From Limiplasma sp031549415 (lineage in GTDB: Bacteria; Bacillota; Clostridia; Christensenellales; Aristaeellaceae), in the NCBI GenBank assembly GCA_031549415.1, contig JAVBPU010000002.1:62001-126000 (forward strand): a stretch of DNA of 64,000 nucleotides. Direction: 5' to 3'. The notes beneath the pieces were generated by a model, which was not told the DNA's origin, searched no databases, and saw only the letters and a program-made list of their open reading frames with translations. Below, piece by piece: positions 57,942-64,000 of the stretch. Within the stretch, counting starts at the first letter, position 1; every line of letters begins with the position of its first letter. The translations under genes and the position numbers were made by a program.

Positions 57942-58613
57942 ATGGAACAACAGAGGGTTCCTTTGCCTGTGGATGTGCAGGAACATATCGGCCTGGTCTA
58001 CCTTTGCGTGAAGAGGTTTTGCAGGCATGGCATGGAATACGAGGAGTTGGTGCGGGAAGGCATGCTGGCCCTGGCGGCGGCGGCCACCCGGTTTGATCCG
58101 GCCCGCGGGGTGCAGTTCTCCACCTATGCGGTCCCCTGCATTTTGCATGACCTGCGCAGGGCCTGTGAGCGCAATGCCCCCATGCATATTCCCAGCACGG
58201 AAAGAAGCCTTTTGCGAACAGCGGCGGTGGAACGGCAAAAGCTTTTTCGCCAAAACGGCCAGGACCCTGGGGTGGAGGAACTGGCCCAGGCCGTGGGCAG
58301 CAGCAAGGAAGCCTTGGGCGCGGCCCTGGCTGCTGAGCACCGCATGGAGCAAATGCGCTGGCAGGGGGACAAAGATTCCTCCCAAGGCACGCTGATGGTG
58401 CTGGACCAAAAGGCGGGCCATTTTGTGGAATACGTGCTGCTGCTGGATGTGATTGCCCGGCTGCCCACCCCCATGCCCAAATTGATCGAACTGCGCTATT
58501 TGCAAAACCGGCCGCAACGGGAAGTGGCCACGGCGCTGCGCATATCCCAAGCCCAGGTCTCCAAGCTGGAACAGCAAGCCAAGGCGCTTTTGCAGGAGAG
58601 GTTGGAGGCATAG
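57942..58613 (+). CDS. sigF: RNA polymerase sigma-F factor (forespore)
   Basis: A 223-residue sigma-70 factor with region 2 (ELVREGMLALAAAATRFDPA, FSTYAVPCILHDLRRACERN), region 3 and region 4 (LIELRYLQNRPQREVATAL then RISQAQVSKLEQQ). Gene order after spoIIAA and spoIIAB identifies sigma F, the first compartment-specific sporulation factor. It starts 3 bp after spoIIAB. Confidence 0.95.
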   Translation: MEQQRVPLPVDVQEHIGLVYLCVKRFCRHGMEYEELVREGMLALAAAATRFDPARGVQFSTYAVPCILHDLRRACERNAPMHIPSTERSLLRTAAVERQKLFRQNGQDPGVEELAQAVGSSKEALGAALAAEHRMEQMRWQGDKDSSQGTLMVLDQKAGHFVEYVLLLDVIARLPTPMPKLIELRYLQNRPQREVATALRISQAQVSKLEQQAKALLQERLEA

Positions 58614-58665
58614 CGTGTCGTCAAAGTGGGCAAGCCCGCTTGGATGAATTCACAGGGTTTTGCCT

Positions 58666-58706
58666 ACAAAAACAGCCCCTACGGCGAGCACCGCAGGGGC
58701 TGTTTG
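58666..58706 (-). terminator. Terminator of the Pro/Gln-rich membrane protein gene
   Basis: AACAGCCCCT (58671-58680) pairs with AGGGGCTGTT (58695-58704); on the minus strand TTTTTGT follows. It can also slow transcription coming from sigF. Confidence 0.8.
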
Positions 58707-58717
58707 AAAGGCGTTCT

Positions 58718-61243
58718 TTATTGCGCTAGCACTGGGGTTTTGAGGGTGGGGTTATCAAAGGGGGGCCGCTCCAGGGGTGCATTTTGGCTGGAAGAGTTCT
58801 CCGCGATGGGCTTTTCATTGCCCGGCGCGGGTGCGATGGTCTTTTCCGTGGTGCTTTCTTCCGTGGACTTTTCCGTTTCCTGGGGCACTTCGGCGGTGGC
58901 TGTCGCCTTTACGGACACAGAGCAGCGCAGAAGGCCATCTGCCCACAGGTTTTCACCATACTTCAATATGGCGCGAACTTCCCCCTCATAGGGCTGCGTC
59001 AGGGTGGTGGTTAGTTGCCAGGTCATGCCGTCCCCCATGGGTGCCTTGTTCGTATCCTTGATAGGAATGGGCTGCAAGGAAATCGTGTAAAGCTTTACAT
59101 CGATCACCTTGGCGCTGGTCTGTAGGGTAAAGAGGAGCGTGTCATTGGGGGAGGATTCTGGGGGGGTCACCGTAAAGGAACTGAGGCTGGGCAGATTGGA
59201 GCTGGCAGGCGCAATTCCGCCTTGTGACTGCGTAAGCACCTGTTCCAGCGCTACCACGGAGGCCTCTTCATCCGCGCTGGGGGTCAAGGTCTGCGCTTCC
59301 AAAAGGGATGCGCTGGCTTGCGGGGGGGCCTCTGCGGCGGGCTCATTCATTTGTTCCGCCATCTCGCTCCAGGTGGGAATGCCCACTTTCTTCAGGAGCC
59401 CATCGGCCAGGCCTGTGAAAAAGAAGGCGCAGGCCGTGCTGATCATCAACAAAACACACAGCAAAGCCATCAGGCCGCGGGGCGTTCTGTACCCATCACC
59501 CGTGTCCTCTTCTTTCAGGGGAACCGTAGCGGGGGCTGGCATGGAAAAAGGAGGCATAGCCTGGACCACCGGGTCGTCTTCCTCAAAAGCATCCTGAACG
59601 GGCAGCGCATGGGGCTGATACCCCTGCTCCGGGGCGCTTTCATAGCTGTGGCTGGGCTGCTGTGGCGCGGGCATCGGAACGAGGGGGGATACCTCTGGCT
59701 GGGCAGGCGTGTAAGATGTTGGGGCAGAAGGTTGAGAAACGGCGGATTGCTCCGGCTGCTGTATCCAAGCAGGCTGCCCCGGTTGCTGTAGTTGTGGCGG
59801 CTGTTGCAATGGCTGTGCCTGTGGGTGTGGCCGTGGCTGCAATTGTGGCTGCGGCTGCGGCATAGGCCTTGGGGTTGGAGCCACGGGGGCTTGCGGCTGC
59901 GCCAGGGCAGGCTGGGACGGATAGGCGGCCTCCTGTGGCGCGGCCTGGGGCTGAAACGCCGGGTACGTGGCAGGAGGTGCCGCAGGAGGTGTCGCGAAGG
60001 ACGCCGGGGCTTGTGCCTGCGCAGGTTGTTGGAAAGAACCCGGATGAGTTCCTTGAGAATACGCAGAGGGAGCGGGACAATGGGCGGGCGGCTCCACGCC
60101 TTGCCAAGGCTGCAATGGACCCGGCCCTGGAGGCGGAGCCATTGGTGGCTGTGCTTGGCGCATGGGTGGGGCGGGAGGCGCTTCGGTGGCTTTGGGGGCT
60201 TGCCACCAGGGCGCTTGGTCTTGCTGCGCAAAGCCGTGCCTGCCTTGAGGTTCCTCCCGTCCGGACTGGGGCATCATGGGAGCGGCATAGGTGGTGGGGG
60301 CGGCAAATCCCTGCGGCGGCCTCTGCGGCAGGGGCGGTGAAAACGGCCCCTGCTGCATGGGTTGTTGCGGCGGCTGTGCGGGTTGCTGCTGTGGCTGCCC
60401 GTATCCAGGGTAGCCCCCCTGTGGGTTTTGCTGCCAAGGCTGCGCCGGAGAAGAAGGCGCTGGGTATCCCATGCCCTGTTGTCCGGCCCAGGGTTGTTCA
60501 AAAGCGGGAGGCGCAGGTGGAGGGGACGCCTCCTGCCCATAAAAAGGCTGCCGGGGAGGTTGCCCATAGGCTTGCGGCTGGGCCGCTTGCCCATAGGGAG
60601 AGGGCTGCACCGGTTGTGCAGAGCGCTCCTGATAAGGGGCGTTTTCGTAGCCTTGCTGCCAGGGCGCCTGGGGCGGCTGAACAGGCTGGCTCAAAGGAGC
60701 CTGTTGCACCCGCTGCATGCTGGGATCAAAGGGAGCGGCGCTGCCATAGGGCGGCTGGTTCCCATAGGGTGAAGGATATCCATACGCGGGGGGCGCGGGC
60801 GGAGTCGGCTGCCCAGCGGGATAGCCAGGCGCCGTCTCATAGGAAGGATAAGGAGGCCGAGTTTGGCCCTGGGGTGGGGCGACAGGGGGTTGCATTCCGC
60901 TTCTGCCATAAGGCATAGGCGCAACGGGTGGCGCGCCATAGCCCGGGGCAGGATAGTCGTTAGAAAAATTGCGATAGGCTGCATAGGAGGGATCATCGCC
61001 CATGAACCCTTCCCTGGCGGCAGCCGCAGGGCCTTGTTGCTGGGAGGGTCCCAAAGCGGCTGCCTGCTGGGCAGCCAGCTCGCGTTCATCAATGCGGGCG
61101 GAAACAGGAATCTCCCGTCTTTCTCCACGGGAAAGAAGATCACCGCCAATGGGCCTCATCAGCGGAGCATTCTCCCGGTAGGGCGTATTGAAACCACTTG
61201 TACGCCCCAGCGATTGCTGCCCGTATTTCCATTCGTCTGCCAC
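58718..61243 (-). CDS. Large Pro/Gln-rich membrane protein
   Basis: An 841-residue protein. Residues 1-60 are charged; about 60-550 are extremely rich in Pro, Gln, Ala, Gly and Tyr (for example PPQGQTRPPYPSYETAPGYP) and expected to be disordered; a transmembrane helix lies at about 610-632 (LMALLCVLLMISTACAFFF); the C-terminal 200 residues are beta-rich and outside. No signal peptide, so the low-complexity part faces the cytoplasm. I start it at GTG 61243 (GAGGAGGG upstream). It shares its design with the proteins at 1333 and 19346. Function unknown. Confidence 0.75.
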   Translation of the reverse strand: MADEWKYGQQSLGRTSGFNTPYRENAPLMRPIGGDLLSRGERREIPVSARIDERELAAQQAAALGPSQQQGPAAAAREGFMGDDPSYAAYRNFSNDYPAPGYGAPPVAPMPYGRSGMQPPVAPPQGQTRPPYPSYETAPGYPAGQPTPPAPPAYGYPSPYGNQPPYGSAAPFDPSMQRVQQAPLSQPVQPPQAPWQQGYENAPYQERSAQPVQPSPYGQAAQPQAYGQPPRQPFYGQEASPPPAPPAFEQPWAGQQGMGYPAPSSPAQPWQQNPQGGYPGYGQPQQQPAQPPQQPMQQGPFSPPLPQRPPQGFAAPTTYAAPMMPQSGREEPQGRHGFAQQDQAPWWQAPKATEAPPAPPMRQAQPPMAPPPGPGPLQPWQGVEPPAHCPAPSAYSQGTHPGSFQQPAQAQAPASFATPPAAPPATYPAFQPQAAPQEAAYPSQPALAQPQAPVAPTPRPMPQPQPQLQPRPHPQAQPLQQPPQLQQPGQPAWIQQPEQSAVSQPSAPTSYTPAQPEVSPLVPMPAPQQPSHSYESAPEQGYQPHALPVQDAFEEDDPVVQAMPPFSMPAPATVPLKEEDTGDGYRTPRGLMALLCVLLMISTACAFFFTGLADGLLKKVGIPTWSEMAEQMNEPAAEAPPQASASLLEAQTLTPSADEEASVVALEQVLTQSQGGIAPASSNLPSLSSFTVTPPESSPNDTLLFTLQTSAKVIDVKLYTISLQPIPIKDTNKAPMGDGMTWQLTTTLTQPYEGEVRAILKYGENLWADGLLRCSVSVKATATAEVPQETEKSTEESTTEKTIAPAPGNEKPIAENSSSQNAPLERPPFDNPTLKTPVLAQ

Positions 61244-61289
61244 GTAGAGTCCCTCCTCAGGATTGGCAAGGCATATACTTAGATATCTC

Positions 61290-61318
61290 ATCATACAACA
61301 GTTTTTCCCATTTTACAA
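61290..61318 (-). promoter_or_regulatory. SigA-type promoter of the Pro/Gln-rich protein
   Basis: TTGTAA (61318-61313) and TATGAT (61295-61290) on the minus strand with 17 bp spacing. Confidence 0.7.
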
Positions 61319-61429
61319 TACGTTCTTAACGAAAAAGCACCATTTTCTTAATATTATGTCGAAAAGATTCGTCTTGCAACAGACTCCTGCCGCTGTTTTC
61401 CCCGTTGTATCAGATTTTGCAATGGTTTG

Positions 61430-61470
61430 AAGGCCCTCGGCGCTTGTTACGCCGAGGGCCTTGCTTGTCT
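61430..61470 (-). terminator. Strong terminator before the Pro/Gln-rich gene
   Basis: AAGGCCCTCGGCG (61430-61442) is perfectly complementary to 61450-61462. It lies just after the small acidic protein gene, and works for the minus-strand transcript reaching 61478. Confidence 0.75.
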
Positions 61471-61477
61471 TTTTGTT

Positions 61478-61642
61478 TTACAAATCGTCCGCGTCCTGCT
61501 CCGGCTCCTCCCCATTCAGGCCCGTGCCGGTATAGCTACCTAATACGTCGCTGTGCTCCTCGTCCGCCATGCGGGCCAGCTGGCACAGCCTCTTTGGGTC
61601 GGGATGCAATAGTTTTCCCCTGCGTTCCTTGCCTTGGTCCAT
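61478..61642 (-). CDS. Small acidic protein, 54 residues
   Basis: ATG 61642 follows GGAGGAGAGCGC. The product (DQGKERRGKLLHPDPKRLC, VLGSYTGTGLNGEEPEQ, DADDL) ends in a short motif (GSYTG...E-P-QDADDL) that I recall from small Firmicutes proteins of unknown role. It is the last gene of the GtrA unit on the minus strand. Confidence 0.7.
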   Translation of the reverse strand: MDQGKERRGKLLHPDPKRLCQLARMADEEHSDVLGSYTGTGLNGEEPEQDADDL

Positions 61643-61707
61643 TGCGCTCTCCTCCTTGGCCCTAGTTTGAACCGCCAGTAGGCGCGCTATGCGGGGGGAT
61701 TGGTCCA

Positions 61708-62172
61708 CTACTTCCTGTTTTGCTTTTCCTTTGCTTTCACTGCTACGTCATTGGTGTCAATGCTTTTGCGGTACACCACAAAGCGTTGATAGAGGAATTC
61801 CAACACGAAATTGCAGAGCATGGTGCAGATCATCACCAAATCCTCATTGGCCCCGTTCTCCGTCAGCACATGCCCCACCCAGGTGGACAGCGGCGTGAAC
61901 ACCAAATAGAATAGAAAGACCAGCAGCATGGACCGGGGTACGTTCATGTCGCTGCGGAACGTGTAACGCCGGTTGAAGGTGAAATTCCATAGCACGCTGA
62001 GCACCAGCGCTATGCCATAGGCGATCCAGTAGGGCCAATGCAGGGCTTTGGAGAACAGCTCAAAGCTGGCGAGTTGGATAATCCCCGCCGAGATGGAAAA
62101 TAGCGTGAATTTTACGGCCTGCCATGCGGATTCCTTGCCAGCCCCTTGGGTCTCCCGGTGGTTTTCACTCAT
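61708..62172 (-). CDS. GtrA-like membrane protein
   Basis: A 154-residue protein with four transmembrane helices and the GtrA pattern: VKFTLFSISAGIIQLASFEL, VLSVLWNFTFNRRYTF and FVLEFLYQRFVVYR. GtrA proteins are thought to flip or present polyprenyl-linked sugars for wall polymers or glycoproteins. Start ATG 62172 with GAAGGAAACCAC upstream. Confidence 0.88.
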   Translation of the reverse strand: MSENHRETQGAGKESAWQAVKFTLFSISAGIIQLASFELFSKALHWPYWIAYGIALVLSVLWNFTFNRRYTFRSDMNVPRSMLLVFLFYLVFTPLSTWVGHVLTENGANEDLVMICTMLCNFVLEFLYQRFVVYRKSIDTNDVAVKAKEKQNRK

Positions 62173-62220
62173 GTGGTTTCCTTCTTTCATAATAACAGGA
62201 TAAATTGATCCCCGGTTTGC

Positions 62221-64000
62221 TTACCCCTTGCAAAAGCGCTCCGCCAAGCGCACGGCCGCCATGGCGTCCTTCCCGTAGCCGTCCGCCCCCATTTGGTCCG
62301 CGTATTCCTGGGTCAGCACCGCGCCACCCACCATCACCTTCACCTGGGGCGCTTCTTTTTTCAGCAGCGCGATGGTTTCCGCCATGGCAGGCACGGTGGT
62401 GGTCATCAACGCGGACAGCCCCACCAGCGTGGCCCCCGTGCTTTGCGCCGCTTCCAGCACCTGCTGGGGCGGCACGTCCCGTCCCAGGTCCGTCACGGAA
62501 AAGCCATAATTTTGCAGCAATACCTTTACAATGTTCTTACCAATGTCGTGCACATCCCCCCGCACCGTGGCCAGAATCACCTTTTTCCCATCCTCCACGG
62601 GGCCTTCCGGAAGCCTGGCGCGAATCTCCTCAAAGGCCGCCTGGGCTGCGCTGGCGCTTTGCAGCAGCTGGGGCAAAAACAGCTTGCCCTGTTCGTACCG
62701 TTCCCCTACCTGGGCCAGAGCGGGCATGATGCAGCCTTCCACCAGCTCCATGGGTTTCCGGCCACTATCCAACAGGTTTTTTACCAGCTGGGCCGCCTGG
62801 GTCGCCAGCCCTTTCACAATCGCCTCAGCGGGGTTTTCCGGTTGGGCGGGCAGCGCCTGGGGCGCAAGAGGCGCTTCTTCCCCCGCACAGAAGCGCAAAT
62901 AGCCCGCAAAGCCCTCGTCCCGCCCGCTGACCGCAAGGGCCGCATGCCATAGCTCCATGGCGGTTTTGTCCAGCGGATTCATTATGGCGGCGGACAGGCC
63001 CCGGGCAATGGCCATGGCCGTAAAGGCCGCCGTCAGCAGGGGCCGCTGGGGCAGGCCAAAGCTCACATTGCTCACGCCCAAAACCGTTTTCACCCCAAAG
63101 TCCTGCTGCAAGCGGCCCACGGTCTCCAAGGTGATGTTGGCCGCCTGCTCCTGGGTGGAAACTGTCATGGTCAAAGCGTCAAAAAGCAGGTCCTTCTTTG
63201 GAATGCCGTACTTGGCCGCCTCCTGCAAAATTCGCTCCGCAATGGTCAGGCGGCCTTCCACGGTGTCCGGGATGCCGTTTTCGTCCAACAGCAGGGCCAC
63301 CACCGCTCCGCCATACCGAGCGGCCAGCGGAAAAACCGCGTCCATCACCGCTTGCTTGCCACAAACGCTGTTGATCAGCGGCTTGCCCGCATACACCCGA
63401 AGCGCCGCTTCCATGGCCGCCGGGTCTGCAGTATCCAGCTGCAGGGGTCCCTCACAGACAGACTGGATGCTCATAACCGCTTCCCGCAATAGGCTGGGCT
63501 CGTCCACTTCCGGCAGCCCCACGTTCAGGTCCAGGGCGTCCGCGCCTGCCTCCACCTGGGCCAACGCCTCCCGCAGCAAAAAATCCATGTCCTTGTCCCG
63601 AAGGGCTTGCTTCATGCGGGGCTTTCCCGTGGGATTCAGTCTTTCGCCAATGAGCAGGGGCTTTTTGCCCAGGGCTATGGATACCGAACGTCCGGAGATC
63701 ACACAGGCTTCCTCCGCCTGCCGGGGCGCAGGCCCCAACCCCTTTGTGGCGGCCACCAGCGCGGCAATATGGGCCGGGGTGGTGCCGCAGCAGCCCCCCA
63801 GCCCCCAGGCCCCGGCCCTGGCCATGTCCACCATATCCTGTCCAAAGTCCTCCGCCGTGGTGGGAAAGGTGGTTACGCCATTTTTCACCACGGGCAGGCT
63901 GGCGTTGGGGCTGACAAACACGGGCTTTCCGCACCAGCGCAGCAGCTCCTGGACGTTGCCCAGCAACGCCTTGGGCTCCTGCCCGCAGTTGATCCCCACC
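62221..64000 (-). CDS. metH: Cobalamin-dependent methionine synthase (5' end outside window)
   Basis: The C-terminal 590 residues of MetH, running off the right edge. The end of the homocysteine-binding domain with zinc ligands (GLGGCCGTTPAHIAAL), the pterin-binding methyltetrahydrofolate domain (PLLIGERLNPTGK, DALDLNVGLP), the cobalamin cap (LVEGCIMPALAQVGERYEQG) and the B12-binding domain with axial histidine in VRGDVHDIGKNIV are present. It ends at the B12 domain and lacks the C-terminal SAM-dependent reactivation domain of E. coli MetH, so reactivation must use another protein. It makes methionine from homocysteine. Confidence 0.95.
   Translation of the reverse strand, partial: VGINCGQEPKALLGNVQELLRWCGKPVFVSPNASLPVVKNGVTTFPTTAEDFGQDMVDMARAGAWGLGGCCGTTPAHIAALVAATKGLGPAPRQAEEACVISGRSVSIALGKKPLLIGERLNPTGKPRMKQALRDKDMDFLLREALAQVEAGADALDLNVGLPEVDEPSLLREAVMSIQSVCEGPLQLDTADPAAMEAALRVYAGKPLINSVCGKQAVMDAVFPLAARYGGAVVALLLDENGIPDTVEGRLTIAERILQEAAKYGIPKKDLLFDALTMTVSTQEQAANITLETVGRLQQDFGVKTVLGVSNVSFGLPQRPLLTAAFTAMAIARGLSAAIMNPLDKTAMELWHAALAVSGRDEGFAGYLRFCAGEEAPLAPQALPAQPENPAEAIVKGLATQAAQLVKNLLDSGRKPMELVEGCIMPALAQVGERYEQGKLFLPQLLQSASAAQAAFEEIRARLPEGPVEDGKKVILATVRGDVHDIGKNIVKVLLQNYGFSVTDLGRDVPPQQVLEAAQSTGATLVGLSALMTTTVPAMAETIALLKKEAPQVKVMVGGAVLTQEYADQMGADGYGKDAMAAVRLAERFCKG

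Noticed and set aside
59869..60918. Antisense frame opposite the Pro/Gln-rich protein
   Set aside because: Low-complexity shadow, no start site; the minus-strand frame has promoter, ribosome site and terminator.

Overview
The window looks like chromosome of an anaerobic, endospore-forming, fairly GC-rich member of the Clostridia. The evidence is a complete spoIIAA-spoIIAB-sigF operon, a GatCAB amidotransferase operon, a CtsR-type operator at clpB, SigA-type promoters, many purine-rich ribosome binding sites with GTG/TTG starts, and several EFR1/DUF1015/DUF4349/Mbeg1-type genes common in gut Firmicutes. I cannot name a genus from sequence alone. Both window edges cut genes: a GNAT acetyltransferase on the left and a cobalamin-dependent methionine synthase on the right.

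Layout. 0-5.7 kb: GNAT fragment, small membrane protein, NUDIX hydrolase, then a 1,447-residue surface protein made of MucBP-like and SH3-like repeats. 5.7-9.6 kb: gatCAB and a small exported protein. 9.6-14.4 kb: a Dlt/AlgI-like cell-envelope acylation operon (adenylation enzyme, carrier protein, MBOAT acyltransferase, SGNH protein). 14.5-22.5 kb: Mbeg1-like hydrolase, amidohydrolase, an ECF sigma factor with a DUF4349 partner and a SIMPL protein, a sortase-B-fold protein that lacks all three catalytic residues, and a DUF1015 protein. 22.6-28.7 kb: redox proteins, then a probable thiol-amino-acid module (two PatB/MalY-type PLP enzymes around an APC permease) with a MarR regulator and a candidate operator.

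28.7-38.2 kb is the accessory region. It opens at the 3' end of a tRNA gene (Thr-like acceptor, with its own terminator) next to a tyrosine integrase. A phage-like control region follows (divergent XRE repressor promoters, small ORFs), then an AT-rich Shedu-type (DUF4263) nuclease gene, then a divergent cluster of a Cys/Pro-rich structural protein, a methyltransferase and two glycosyltransferases. A direct repeat of about 78 bp (R1, R2, R3) lies just behind three plus-strand genes of this region, which suggests cassette-like assembly. A separate palindromic element of about 162 bp occurs three times (28.0, 37.9 and 42.2 kb).

38.2-47.7 kb: a PadR regulator with two DUF1048 proteins, a methyltransferase, a two-component system, and a copper cluster (CopZ-like chaperone, lipoprotein, CopA ATPase, cupredoxin, and an HMA-SafE-cupredoxin fusion). 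47.8-54.2 kb: walJ-like and rlmH genes, an acyltransferase, an esterase, a 5'-nucleotidase and a second Cys-rich protein. 54.2-58.6 kb: clpB and the sigma-F operon. 58.7-64 kb: an 841-residue Pro/Gln-rich membrane protein, a small acidic protein, a GtrA-like protein and metH. Three large single-span membrane proteins (1.3, 19.3 and 58.7 kb) share a Pro/Gln/Gly-rich segment predicted to face the cytoplasm, an unusual design for one locus.
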